Origin: Serratia sp. AKBS12 | GTDB lineage: Bacteria > Pseudomonadota > Gammaproteobacteria > Enterobacterales > Enterobacteriaceae | Direction: 5' to 3' | NCBI RefSeq assembly: GCF_024793895.1 | Contig: NZ_JANUSB010000015.1 | Span: forward strand, 1,817,157-1,881,156 | Length of the DNA stretch: 64,000 nucleotides | Part shown: positions 46,273 to 55,013 of the stretch, in pieces | How the letters are laid out: every line of letters starts with the position of its first letter | Numbering within the stretch: the first letter of the stretch is position 1 | The notes under the pieces: model-generated | Databases searched by the model: none | Told to the model about the DNA's origin: nothing | The model's input: only the letters and a program-made list of their open reading frames with translations | Position numbers and translations under genes: made by a program

Positions 46273-48408
46273 GTGCGCGCTTTTGCACCGGCCATACGTC
46301 GCTATGCCTATAACGGTAATCTGCTTTATAACCTGCGCATATTGATTGCGCTAACCGGCACGGCGGCCGTACCGTGGTGGCTGGGCATGGAGAAACTCAC
46401 CATCCCACTGACGCTTGGCGTGGTCGCCGCCGCCTTGACCGACCTGGACGATCGGCTGGCCGGCCGGCTGCGCAACCTGCTGATCACCCTGGTGTGTTTT
46501 TTTGTCGCCTCGGCATCAATTGAACTGTTGTTTCCCCACCCCTGGCTGTTCGCCATTGGGCTGACCAGCTCAACCTGCGCGTTCATTCTGCTGGGCGCCC
46601 TGGGGCAACGCTACGCCACCATCGCCTTTGGCGCATTGCTGATTGCGGTATATACCATGCTCGGCGCCTCGATGTATGAAGCCTGGTATCAGCAACCCAT
46701 GCTGTTGATTTTCGGTGCCGTATGGTACAACCTGCTGACGCTGATCGGTCATCTGCTGTTCCCGATCCGCCCGTTACAGGAAAATCTGGCGCGTTGCTAT
46801 CAACAATTGGCGAACTATCTCGATGCCAAGGCCAATCTGTTTGACCCCGACGCCGAACGGGACGCCGATCTGCCGTGGATGGATGTGGCGATGGCCAACA
46901 GCGCACTGGTCAGCACCTTGAATCAAACCAAGGTTTCTCTGCTTACCCGTCTGAAAGGCGACCGCGGCCAGCGCGGTACCCGCCGTACCCTGCATTATTA
47001 CTTCGTCGCGCAAGATATTCACGAGCGCGCCAGCTCATCCCATGTGCAATACCAGGCGCTGAGCAAGCAGTTTCGCCATAGCGACATTCTGTTTCGCTTC
47101 CAGCGTTTGCTCAGCATGCAGGCGCGTGCCTGTCAGCAACTGGCGCAATCAATCCTGCTACGGCAGAAATATCAGCATAATAACCGCTTCGAACCGGCGT
47201 TCCAGCGCATTGAAGAGGCATTGTCGCACCTGACGTTTGTCACGGAGAACCGCGAACTGACCAAGGCGCTGTCGCACCTGTTGACCAATTTACGTGCCAT
47301 CGATGCCCAATTGGCCAATATCGAATCGGAACAGGCACTCGCCAATGGCCAGGCGGAAGAAAACAGCCTGTCTGACGATCGCCTCACCGGTTGGAGTGAC
47401 ATCCGCCTGCGCATCAGCCGCCATTTGACCCCGCAGTCAGCGCTGTTCCGCCATGCAATTCGCATGTCGTTGGTGCTGTGCGTCGGTTATGCGTTTATCC
47501 AGTTTACCGGCATGCAGCACGGCTACTGGATCCTGCTCACCAGCCTGTTTGTCTGCCAGCCCAACTATAATGCTACCCGCCGCAGGCTGGCATTGCGCAT
47601 CGTCGGTACGCTGGCCGGGATTTTGGTCGGCCTGCCGATTCTGTATTTTGTGCCTTCGATTGAAGGACAATTGATACTGATCGTGATCAGTGGCGTGCTG
47701 TTTTTTGCCTTCCGTACCGTGCAATACGCCCACGCAACGATGTTTATCACCCTGCTGGTATTGCTGTGCTTTAATCTGCTCGGCGAGGGGTTTGAAGTAG
47801 CGGCACCACGCGTCTACGACACGCTGCTGGGCTGTGCCATTGCCTGGGCGGCGGTAACGTTTATTTGGCCCGACTGGCAGTTCCGCCAACTGCCTGCCAT
47901 CGTCAGCAAAACGCTGAATGCCGATTGCCGTTATCTGGACGCGATTATGGTGCAATACCACCAGGGTAAAGACAATGGCCTGCAGTACCGGATCGCTCGG
48001 CGAGATGCCCATAACAGCGATGCAGAGCTGGCATCGGTGATCTCCAATATGTCGGCCGATGCCAAAGCAGATAAACCCCCCCAGGAAGCCGCCTTCCGGC
48101 TGTTGTGCCTCAATCATACCTTGTTAAGCTATATTTCCGCGCTGGGCGCTCACCGGGAACGGCTCGCCAGTACCGAGGTACTGGAACTGCTTAATGATGC
48201 GGTGTGTTATGTCGACGGTGCGCTGCATCAGGAAGCGCAGGACGGTAAACGCATCACGCAGGCGCTTGAATCGCTGTCCGCCCGTATCAACCAGCTAACG
48301 CCCGAACCGGAAAGCAAGGAACAGCTGGTATTGCAGCAGATAGGATTGGTGCTTGCCCTGCTGCCGGAACTGACCGCGCTCAATGCACAGATCGGCGGCA
48401 GCCACTGA
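46273..48408 (+). CDS. yccS: FUSC family inner-membrane protein YccS
   Basis: A 711-residue protein with two blocks of about six helices (residues 15-140 and 395-520) separated by a soluble helical region, the FUSC/YccS architecture resembling aromatic acid efflux proteins such as AaeB. Start is GTG 46273, with GAGGA 6 nt upstream; an ATG further upstream would lie inside yccF. Substrate unknown. Confidence 0.93.
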   Translation: MRAFAPAIRRYAYNGNLLYNLRILIALTGTAAVPWWLGMEKLTIPLTLGVVAAALTDLDDRLAGRLRNLLITLVCFFVASASIELLFPHPWLFAIGLTSSTCAFILLGALGQRYATIAFGALLIAVYTMLGASMYEAWYQQPMLLIFGAVWYNLLTLIGHLLFPIRPLQENLARCYQQLANYLDAKANLFDPDAERDADLPWMDVAMANSALVSTLNQTKVSLLTRLKGDRGQRGTRRTLHYYFVAQDIHERASSSHVQYQALSKQFRHSDILFRFQRLLSMQARACQQLAQSILLRQKYQHNNRFEPAFQRIEEALSHLTFVTENRELTKALSHLLTNLRAIDAQLANIESEQALANGQAEENSLSDDRLTGWSDIRLRISRHLTPQSALFRHAIRMSLVLCVGYAFIQFTGMQHGYWILLTSLFVCQPNYNATRRRLALRIVGTLAGILVGLPILYFVPSIEGQLILIVISGVLFFAFRTVQYAHATMFITLLVLLCFNLLGEGFEVAAPRVYDTLLGCAIAWAAVTFIWPDWQFRQLPAIVSKTLNADCRYLDAIMVQYHQGKDNGLQYRIARRDAHNSDAELASVISNMSADAKADKPPQEAAFRLLCLNHTLLSYISALGAHRERLASTEVLELLNDAVCYVDGALHQEAQDGKRITQALESLSARINQLTPEPESKEQLVLQQIGLVLALLPELTALNAQIGGSH

Positions 48409-48417
48409 TGGGTTATG

Positions 48418-49062
48418 TTACGCGTAGCGGTGCGGGCAAAGACTGTTTTGCGTCGGTGGCATGATGACAGCGTTGAACCATGCCAGCAGCTCAGCGCGCA
48501 GTTCTGTCGGCAAGGCGGCATGATGATAACCGGCCAACGCGCCGGCCAGTGACAACAGCACCTTCTGGCCCAGGCGGTGCTGTTCTTGCTGCAATCTCAG
48601 GAACGTCTCTTTCGGCCCTTGCAGACGCAGATCGTAAACACCACAGATCCCCGTACGCCAGAGCAGACGCTCCAACGCGGCGTCGATATTCGGCAAATCC
48701 TTCAACCGTTCATGGCTCTGGTTTTTTACCTCGACTTCTCTGCGTGCCTCACGCATCGCCTCCCAGGCCAGGGCAAACAGTTCTTGCCGCTGCTGCCATA
48801 ACGCCTCGTCGACATAGTAGTAACGCATCACGATTGGCGCACCGCGCTTCGAATACACCATATTTGCCATGCCGCGCGCGCGGAACACGCTCTCGAGGCT
48901 GCGGGTGGCGCGTAGATACATTTCGCCTTCGGCGACCACGGCAAACATGATGCCGTCGGCCAGCAATCCATAGCCGCCAAACTGTGAGCGGGTGGTAATT
49001 CGGCCCAAGGCGGAAAAACAGGCTTTAGCCTGGGTTACTCTGGCGATCGTTCTTCCTTGCAT
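48418..49062 (-). CDS. sxy: DNA transformation/CRP-S activator Sxy (TfoX)
   Basis: A 214-residue protein with TfoX N-terminal (about 10-100, FGGYGLLADGIMFAVV) and C-terminal (about 115-195, LPNIDAALERLLWRTGI) domains. Sxy works with CRP to activate competence-type genes with CRP-S sites. It is convergent with yccS and has AGGGAG before ATG. Orthologous position to E. coli sxy, beside sulA. Confidence 0.93.
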   Translation of the reverse strand: MQGRTIARVTQAKACFSALGRITTRSQFGGYGLLADGIMFAVVAEGEMYLRATRSLESVFRARGMANMVYSKRGAPIVMRYYYVDEALWQQRQELFALAWEAMREARREVEVKNQSHERLKDLPNIDAALERLLWRTGICGVYDLRLQGPKETFLRLQQEQHRLGQKVLLSLAGALAGYHHAALPTELRAELLAWFNAVIMPPTQNSLCPHRYA

Positions 49063-49255
49063 TAGGTTCTCCCTCGGTCATTTGCGGCAAGCCATTGCCT
49101 GTATCAATAGAATAAAAGTAACGGGAACAAGTAATTAGAAAAAATACGCATTAAGCCCGACGGTGCCAACGAGAAAAGCTGCCAGCTCAAAAAATGATCG
49201 CAAATCTGCGAGGCGTTACGAAAAATTGGGTTGATCTTCTGACCGACCGCATGTA

Positions 49256-49271
49256 CTGTATATGCATACAG
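49256..49271 (+). promoter_or_regulatory. LexA operator (SOS box) of sulA
   Basis: CTGTATATGCATACAG matches the CTGT-N8-ACAG consensus exactly and extends to TACTGTATATGCATACAGTA. It lies 22 bp before the sulA start codon. Confidence 0.95.
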
Positions 49272-49293
49272 TAACACTACGGCGGGATACTTT

Positions 49294-49800
49294 ATGCGTA
49301 CTCAATCACTCTACCAAACCCATTTCAGCCATAGCGCGCGTGCAATGAATCCTTCGGCCCCGGTTTCCGGCACGAACAACGAAAATGGTCTTATCAGTGA
49401 ACTTGTTTACAACGAGCATCAACCCGCAGTAGCACAACTGTTACTGCCGCTATTACAGCAACTTGGCATGCAATCGCGCTGGCTATTGTGGCTGACTCCA
49501 CAGCAGAAACTGAGCAAACGCTGGCTGCAGCAGTCTGGCTTGCCGATCGATAAAGTGGTGCAACTGAGCCAAATCAGCCCGCTAAATACGGTAGAAGCCA
49601 TGGAAAAAGCGTTGTTGACGGGAAATTACAGCGTGGTTTTAGGTTGGTTGCCTGACCTGACGGATGAAGATAGGCTAAAATTACGTCGTGCTGCCGAGTT
49701 GGGAAATGCCTACGGCTTTATCATGCGTCCTCAACCCGTCACAAACTCGAACCAAGGACAGTGTTCGACCTTAAAAATTCACTCTTCTTTGTATCATTGA
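49294..49800 (+). CDS. sulA: SOS-induced cell division inhibitor SulA
   Basis: A 168-residue protein that blocks FtsZ polymerisation during the SOS response. The RecA/FtsZ-binding fold core ([20 protein letters not shown]) and the C-terminal degradation tail ending in a bulky residue and histidine (KIHSSLYH), recognised by Lon in E. coli, are present. A perfect LexA box precedes it. Its terminator overlaps the stop codon. A Lon-like protease gene (ycbZ) is nearby but is not the classical Lon. Confidence 0.95.
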   Translation: MRTQSLYQTHFSHSARAMNPSAPVSGTNNENGLISELVYNEHQPAVAQLLLPLLQQLGMQSRWLLWLTPQQKLSKRWLQQSGLPIDKVVQLSQISPLNTVEAMEKALLTGNYSVVLGWLPDLTDEDRLKLRRAAELGNAYGFIMRPQPVTNSNQGQCSTLKIHSSLYH

Positions 49801-49820
49801 GTGAATTTAGGACTTTTCTC
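49775..49820 (+). terminator. Terminator hairpin overlapping the sulA stop codon
   Basis: AAATTCACTC (49775-49784, inside the sulA coding end) pairs with GAGTGAATTT (49799-49808) to give a 10-bp stem with a 14-nt loop, followed by TTTTCTCATTATTTTTC. The right arm begins in the TGA stop codon. Confidence 0.7.
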
Positions 49821-50160
49821 ATTATTTTTCTTCCTCAGTAGCGGAACCTTCTAGAGATCAGTCACAAAACGAGAGTGGCTGCGGTTCCGCACCGCGTTTC
49901 GCCACACGACAAGGTGAAAAAATAAGCAGAAAATGTTAGCAAATATGTACAATTCTGCGTTTTTTTTTAGAGCTTTATCACATCACACTTGTAACTTTCG
50001 CGCCACGTTGTAGACTTTACATCGCCAAGGTTGCTCTATAACGCCAGAAAAACTGGCAGAGTAACAAACGAGGGCATAAACCTTGGCGAAGGAATTTAAC
50101 CAAGGGCTTAAAAATTAGCTTTAAAGCTCATTGCCTATTTGGATGATAACGAGGCGCAAA
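49801..50160. other. Upstream region of ompA
   Basis: A 360-bp gene-free region containing the sulA terminator tail, an AT-rich stretch at about 49910-49980, the ompA promoter and a long ompA leader of roughly 135-140 nt. Long leaders are typical of enterobacterial ompA and stabilise the message. Confidence 0.75.
49989..50016 (+). promoter_or_regulatory. ompA promoter
   Basis: A -35 element TTGTAA (49989-49994) and -10 TAGACT (50011-50016) with 16-bp spacing closely resemble the E. coli ompA promoter. Transcription from about 50023 would give a leader near 138 nt. Confidence 0.7.
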
Positions 50161-51237
50161 ATGAAAAAGACAGCTATCGCATTAGCAGTGGCACTGGCTG
50201 GTTTCGCTACCGTAGCGCAAGCCGCCCCAAAAGATAACACCTGGTACACCGGTGCCAAACTGGGCTGGTCCCAGTATCACGACGTAGGTTTCTACGGCAA
50301 CGGTTATGAGAAAGGCATCGGTAACGGTCCTACTCATGAAAGCCAACTGGGTGCTGGTGCGTTCTTGGGTTACCAAGCGAACCAATACCTGGGCTTCGAG
50401 CTGGGCTATGACTGGCTTGGCCGTATGCCTTACAAAGGCAGCGTGAACAACGGTGCTTTCAAAGCGCAGGGCGTTCAATTGGCAGCTAAACTGAGCTACC
50501 CAATTGCTGACGACCTGGACATCTACACCCGTCTGGGTGGCATGATCTGGCGTGCAGACTCTAAAGCTAACTACGGCCGTACTGGCGAGCGTCTGAGCAA
50601 CCACGACACCGGCGTTTCTCCGCTGGCTGCCGTTGGTGTTGAATACGCACTGACCAAAAACTGGGCTACTCGCCTGGATTACCAGTTCGTTAGCAACATC
50701 GGCGACGCAGGTACCGTTGGCGCGCGTCCAGACAACACCATGCTGAGCCTGGGCGTTTCTTACCGCTTTGGCCAGGACGATGTTGTTGCTCCGGCACCAG
50801 CACCAGCTCCGGCTCCAGTTGTTGAAACCAAGCGTTTCACTCTGAAGTCTGACGTTCTGTTCAACTTCGGTAAATCCTCTCTGAAACCAGAAGGCCAGCA
50901 GGCTCTGGATCAGCTGTACACCCAACTGAGCTCCATGGATCCTAAAGACGGTTCCGTAGTTGTTCTGGGCTACACTGACCCAGTTGGTAAAGATGCAGCG
51001 AACCAGAAACTGTCTGAAGCTCGTGCTCGCAGCGTAGTAGATTACCTGGTATCTAAAGGTATCCCTGCTGACAAGATCTCTGCACGTGGCATGGGCGAAG
51101 CTGACCAGGTTACCGACAGCTGTGGCTACAAAAACGGTCGTGCTACCAAAGCACAGATCGAATGCCTGGCGCCTAACCGTCGCGTAGAAATCGAAGTTAA
51201 AGGTATCAAAGACGTTGTAACTCAGCCACAGGCTTAA
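50161..51237 (+). CDS. ompA: Outer-membrane protein OmpA
   Basis: A 358-residue porin-like protein. The signal peptide is cleaved after AQA (residue 21). An eight-stranded barrel (about 22-195) ends in a Pro/Ala hinge ([11 protein letters not shown]) and a periplasmic OmpA_C peptidoglycan-binding domain with the [13 protein letters not shown] and [14 protein letters not shown] motifs and a cysteine pair. Codon use is strongly biased to preferred codons, fitting very high expression. The sequence is of Serratia type. ATG 50161 is preferred to a longer upstream start. Confidence 0.98.
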   Translation: MKKTAIALAVALAGFATVAQAAPKDNTWYTGAKLGWSQYHDVGFYGNGYEKGIGNGPTHESQLGAGAFLGYQANQYLGFELGYDWLGRMPYKGSVNNGAFKAQGVQLAAKLSYPIADDLDIYTRLGGMIWRADSKANYGRTGERLSNHDTGVSPLAAVGVEYALTKNWATRLDYQFVSNIGDAGTVGARPDNTMLSLGVSYRFGQDDVVAPAPAPAPAPVVETKRFTLKSDVLFNFGKSSLKPEGQQALDQLYTQLSSMDPKDGSVVVLGYTDPVGKDAANQKLSEARARSVVDYLVSKGIPADKISARGMGEADQVTDSCGYKNGRATKAQIECLAPNRRVEIEVKGIKDVVTQPQA

Positions 51238-51257
51238 GTTACCGCTTCTTAATAAAA

Positions 51258-51282
51258 AACCCCGCTCTGCGGGGTTTTTTTT
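51258..51282 (+). terminator. Intrinsic terminator after ompA
   Basis: AACCCCGC (51258-51265) and GCGGGGTT (51269-51276) form an 8-bp stem with a TCT loop followed by an eight-base T-run. Confidence 0.95.
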
Positions 51283-51308
51283 CGCTTTGACATCCGTCGG
51301 CACACAAT

Positions 51309-51335
51309 AAAAAACCCGGCTAATCACTTACCGGG
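51309..51335 (-). terminator. Intrinsic terminator after matP
   Basis: On the minus strand CCCGG and CCGGG pair across an 11-nt loop and are followed by six T, 26 bp beyond the matP stop codon. Confidence 0.7.
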
Positions 51336-51360
51336 CCGATTTATCAAACTGAACGCGTCG

Positions 51361-51819
51361 CTATTCCTCGTCTTTACCCAGGATTGCTTTCAAATCCTGT
51401 TTCAACAATGACATTTGACTGGCGTATTTTTCTTTGCGTTCAGCATCTTCAATCAGCTGCACCACGGTTTCGGACAGCGTTACGCCACGCCTACGGGCCA
51501 GTGCCGCCAACCGTTGCCAAACTAAAAATTCCAAATCGATGGATTTTTTACGCGTATGCTGATGTTCTGCGTTAAAATGACGTTTACGTCGGGCGCGGAT
51601 GGTTTGCTTCATCCGATTGTCCAGCGCCGGATTCATATGAGCATTGATCCAGGCCAGCACCTTGACCGGTTCATTTTCCAGCTTCAGCAGCTCGTCAACG
51701 GCTTCCTGCGCAGCGCTGTTTTCAATGTAGCGGGTAATTGCTTCCCCTTCCCGGTGCTTTTTCACCAGGTACTTCCATTTCCAGCCGCTCTCTAGATTTT
51801 CCAGTTGCTGATATTTCAT
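51361..51819 (-). CDS. matP: Macrodomain Ter protein MatP
   Basis: A 152-residue DNA-binding protein that condenses the chromosome Ter region by binding matS sites. The N-terminal four-helix bundle ([19 protein letters not shown]), the central ribbon-helix-helix ([28 protein letters not shown], split by the strand) and a C-terminal coiled coil (about 125-150) are visible. It lies between ompA and ycbZ, the conserved enterobacterial position. Confidence 0.96.
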   Translation of the reverse strand: MKYQQLENLESGWKWKYLVKKHREGEAITRYIENSAAQEAVDELLKLENEPVKVLAWINAHMNPALDNRMKQTIRARRKRHFNAEHQHTRKKSIDLEFLVWQRLAALARRRGVTLSETVVQLIEDAERKEKYASQMSLLKQDLKAILGKDEE

Positions 51820-52028
51820 CGTGAGCTCTTCAGTGACCGCGTAACGTTAATAAGCATAACAGCTTTGCGCCAAATTTCCCCGCCAATTACGTTTCCATTT
51901 AGTCTGTTTTTTGCACAGTCGTCGCGTGATGTCAAACTCCCTGACCGCAACTGACACTCTGCTTGTATCAAGCTGGCGTTATTCTTGTATAATCGCCCTT
52001 TCCCTTTTTGACGATTGCATCTAACACT

Positions 52029-53774
52029 TTGACCAATAACCGACTTGAATGGCAATCTTTGTTGCCTGCCGTTACGCCTTATCAGGCGATATTCGATTCC
52101 GCCGCTCAGTTGGCACCTGTCGCCTTTGCCGCTATTCAACCCCGGTTGGAAAACGCGCTGACGGTATTTTGCCACCCGCGTTCTCAACCGCGTTTCATGC
52201 TATTGAAGGCCCAGGAAACACGCGAATATCTGGCGTTGATTGCCGACGCGGTAAAACAGCTGCAGCCACAATCTAGCAGCCCTGGTAGCAACTATATCGT
52301 ACAAAACGGCCAGGTTCGCGTGGAACCGGCGACCAGCGGCGATGAACCCTTTGCCGCCACCGGCGCCTGCCAGTTTGCCGAATGGGTGGAACCGGAGCAG
52401 CTGTTCGGTTGCGTACGCCTTTATCAGAACGATGTCTCTCTCGAACCGGGCCTGGTGCACCAGGCTAACGGCGGTGTGCTGGTCCTGTCTGCGCGGACAT
52501 TACTGGCACAACCGCTGCTGTGGTTGCGCTTAAAGCAGATGATCACCCAGCGTCAATTCCATTGGTTTTCCCCGGACGAAACGCGACCGTTGCCGGTAAG
52601 CATCCCGCCGATGCCGCTGGATTTGCGACTGATTGTCGTCGGCGATCGCCACGGACTGGCGGATTTCCATGATATGGAGCCGGAAGTCTGCGAACAGGCG
52701 GTGTATGGCGAATACGAAGACGACCTGCAACTGACCGATACCGATGACGTGGCGCAATGGTGTGGCTACGTCAATACGCTGGTTAGCGAGCAGCAATTGC
52801 CACCGCTGGCCGTTGACGCCTGGCAACCATTGATGATGCAGGCAGTGCGTTACAGCGGCGATCAGGGCAGTTTACCGCTATCGCCTACCTGGCTGAGCCA
52901 GCAACTCTCGGAAGCATCACTGTATGCCGAACAGGGCCAGATCACCGCCAAAGCGCTGGAAGCCGCGTTGACCGCCCGTGAATGGCGCGAAAGCTATCTG
53001 GCAGAGCGCATGCAGGACGAAATCGAACTTGGCCAGATCCTGATTCAAACCGAAGGGGAAGTCATTGGTCAGATTAATGGATTATCAGTTTTAGATTATC
53101 CAGGCCACCCACGCGGTTTCGGTGAACCGTCGCGTATCAGCTGTGTCGTCCACCTTGGCGATGGCGAATTTACTGACGTTGAACGAAAAGCTGAACTTGG
53201 CGGCAATCTGCATGCCAAAGGCATGATGATTATGCAGGCGTTTCTGATTTCCGAATTGGAACTGGATCAGCAACTGCCCTTCTCCGCCTCGATTGTGTTT
53301 GAACAATCCTATGGCGAAGTCGATGGTGACAGCGCCTCGTTGGCCGAACTGTGTGCCTTGATCAGCGCACTGTCGATGCAGCCGATTACCCAGCAGATTG
53401 CCGTTACCGGCTCTGTCGACCAATTCGGCAACGTACAGCCCATTGGCGGGGTCAACGAAAAAATCGAAGGTTTCTTTGAGGTCTGTCTGCGCCGCGGCCT
53501 GACAGGCAAGCAGGGCGTGATTCTACCGTCTACCAACGTGCGGCACCTGTGTCTGCGCCAGGATGTGGTGGATGCGGTTCGCGACGGGCAGTTCCATCTG
53601 TGGGCGGTGGACAACGCGGCGGAAGCCCTGCCATTATTGACAGGTTACCCCTACTCCGATGAACAGCAGCCGAACCTGCTGGCTGCAATTCAGGAGCGGA
53701 TTGCTCAGGTGAGCGCACCTGAACGCCGTCGCCCGTGGCTTTTCCGCTGGCTCAACTGGTTCAACCAGGGCTGA
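52029..53774 (+). CDS. lonB: Lon-like protease YcbZ (LonB)
   Basis: A 581-residue protein with an N-terminal AAA-related region (about 10-330) and a C-terminal Lon protease domain. The catalytic serine is in VDGDSASLAEL and the lysine in GGVNEKIEGFF, the usual Ser-Lys dyad. TTG 52029 is chosen because the protein then begins like E. coli YcbZ; a TTG seven codons upstream is an alternative. Physiological substrates are unclear. It precedes fabA with a FabR-type site between. Confidence 0.9.
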   Translation: MTNNRLEWQSLLPAVTPYQAIFDSAAQLAPVAFAAIQPRLENALTVFCHPRSQPRFMLLKAQETREYLALIADAVKQLQPQSSSPGSNYIVQNGQVRVEPATSGDEPFAATGACQFAEWVEPEQLFGCVRLYQNDVSLEPGLVHQANGGVLVLSARTLLAQPLLWLRLKQMITQRQFHWFSPDETRPLPVSIPPMPLDLRLIVVGDRHGLADFHDMEPEVCEQAVYGEYEDDLQLTDTDDVAQWCGYVNTLVSEQQLPPLAVDAWQPLMMQAVRYSGDQGSLPLSPTWLSQQLSEASLYAEQGQITAKALEAALTAREWRESYLAERMQDEIELGQILIQTEGEVIGQINGLSVLDYPGHPRGFGEPSRISCVVHLGDGEFTDVERKAELGGNLHAKGMMIMQAFLISELELDQQLPFSASIVFEQSYGEVDGDSASLAELCALISALSMQPITQQIAVTGSVDQFGNVQPIGGVNEKIEGFFEVCLRRGLTGKQGVILPSTNVRHLCLRQDVVDAVRDGQFHLWAVDNAAEALPLLTGYPYSDEQQPNLLAAIQERIAQVSAPERRRPWLFRWLNWFNQG

Positions 53775-53787
53775 TCGGACTTGTTCA

Positions 53788-53805
53788 GCGTACACGTGTT
53801 AGCTA
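53788..53805 (+). promoter_or_regulatory. FabR-like operator of fabA
   Basis: AGCGTACA-CG-TGTTAGCT has imperfect dyad symmetry (6 of 8) and matches the FabR site known upstream of E. coli fabA. It lies 38 bp before the fabA start codon. Confidence 0.6.
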
Positions 53806-53842
53806 ATCTGCGTCCTTCATTAAAATAAGGCTTACTGAGAAC

Positions 53843-54361
53843 ATGGTAGATAAACGCGACTCCTATACGAAAGAAGACCTCGAAGCATCCGGCCGTGGCG
53901 AGCTGTTTGGCGCCGGTGGCCCGCCGTTGCCGGCAGGTAACATGTTGATGATGGACCGCGTGGTCAAAATGTCAGAAGACGGTGGTACCCACGGCAAAGG
54001 CTACGTAGAAGCAGAACTGGATATCAATCCCGACCTGTGGTTCTTCGCCTGTCATTTCATCGGCGATCCGGTGATGCCTGGCTGTCTGGGCCTGGATGCC
54101 ATGTGGCAGCTGGTTGGGTTCTACCTGGGCTGGCTGGGCGGCGAAGGCAAAGGCCGTGCGCTGGGCGTGGGTGAAGTCAAATTCACCGGGCAGGTGCTGC
54201 CAACCGCCAAAAAAGTCACCTATCGTATTAACTTCAAGCGCGTTATCACCCGTAAACTGATTATGGGTGTGGCCGACGGTGAAGTGCTGGTCGATGGCGA
54301 AGTGATTTACACCGCCAGCGATCTGAAAGTGGGCCTGTTCAAGGACACTACTGCCTTCTAA
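53843..54361 (+). CDS. fabA: 3-hydroxydecanoyl-ACP dehydratase/isomerase FabA
   Basis: A 172-residue hot-dog-fold enzyme that dehydrates and isomerises 3-hydroxydecanoyl-ACP, introducing the double bond of unsaturated fatty acids. The active-site His is in [22 protein letters not shown] (first part near residue 71), and the Asp of the dyad is in the same helix (near 85). Length and sequence are almost identical to E. coli FabA. Confidence 0.97.
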   Translation: MVDKRDSYTKEDLEASGRGELFGAGGPPLPAGNMLMMDRVVKMSEDGGTHGKGYVEAELDINPDLWFFACHFIGDPVMPGCLGLDAMWQLVGFYLGWLGGEGKGRALGVGEVKFTGQVLPTAKKVTYRINFKRVITRKLIMGVADGEVLVDGEVIYTASDLKVGLFKDTTAF

Positions 54362-54454
54362 CGGCAGTCACGACGGTCGGTGACGGCCGTCGTGAGTTTC
54401 CCCCCTGATTACCGTTACCAGCGTGCCGCATGCGCTGACGTTTGCAACCTAGTG

Positions 54455-54471
54455 ACTACAATTATTGTAGT
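54455..54471. repeat. Perfect 17-bp inverted repeat upstream of the HxlR regulator
   Basis: ACTACAA (54455-54461), TTA, TTGTAGT (54465-54471) is an exact inverted repeat ending 14 bp before the regulator start codon. This is the position of an autoregulatory operator. Confidence 0.8.
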
Positions 54472-54485
54472 AATTGAGGATGATG

Positions 54486-55013
54486 ATGAAAAAGACGCGT
54501 TTCGATAGTCAACAGTGCCCGATCGCCCGCTCGCTGGATCGCATTGGCGAATGGTGGAGCATGTTAATCATTCGCGATGCCTTCCATGGACTGTCGAAAT
54601 TTGACGAATTCCAGCAAAGCCTCGGATTGTCGCCAACCATCCTCACCCGCCGACTCAAATTTCTGGTTGAGAGCGGCATTTTTTGCAAGCAGGCTTATCA
54701 GCAACGGCCGTTACGCTATCAGTACCTGCTGACCGAACGCGGCGCTGAGCTGTTCCCGGTGCTGGCAACGCTGCTGCAATGGGGTAACACCCATCTGGCG
54801 CCGGAAGGCATCGCCGCCCAGTTGGTCGATCGGCGCAGCGGTTTGCCTATCACCCCGCGGTTAATCGACAGCGTTAGCCAACAACCGATAACCCATCAAA
54901 ATATCACGCTGGCTGCGGGTCCCGCTGCCGGTGCCGCCATGCGCCAGCGCGCCACGCGAATGCAGCAATCATCATCAGCTACACTTATTGAATCACCCCA
55001 GGAGAATGTATGA
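54486..55013 (+). CDS. HxlR-family winged-helix transcriptional regulator
   Basis: A 175-residue regulator. The HxlR domain spans about 10-100: CPIARSLDRIGEWWSMLIIRD, a recognition segment LSPTILTRRLKFLVESG and a wing YLLTERGAEL. The C-terminal 70 residues are less conserved. ATG 54486 has GAGG 6 nt upstream. The stop codon overlaps the FabF-like gene by 4 bp, so the two form an operon. The 17-bp inverted repeat ahead suggests self-regulation. The effector is unknown; C10-C15 type cysteine sensing is seen in some HxlR proteins, and Cys10 is present here. Confidence 0.88.
   Translation: MKKTRFDSQQCPIARSLDRIGEWWSMLIIRDAFHGLSKFDEFQQSLGLSPTILTRRLKFLVESGIFCKQAYQQRPLRYQYLLTERGAELFPVLATLLQWGNTHLAPEGIAAQLVDRRSGLPITPRLIDSVSQQPITHQNITLAAGPAAGAAMRQRATRMQQSSSATLIESPQENV

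Noticed and set aside
50182-51327. A 381-codon minus-strand open frame over ompA
   Set aside because: It arises from the strong codon bias of ompA; no start signal or domain.
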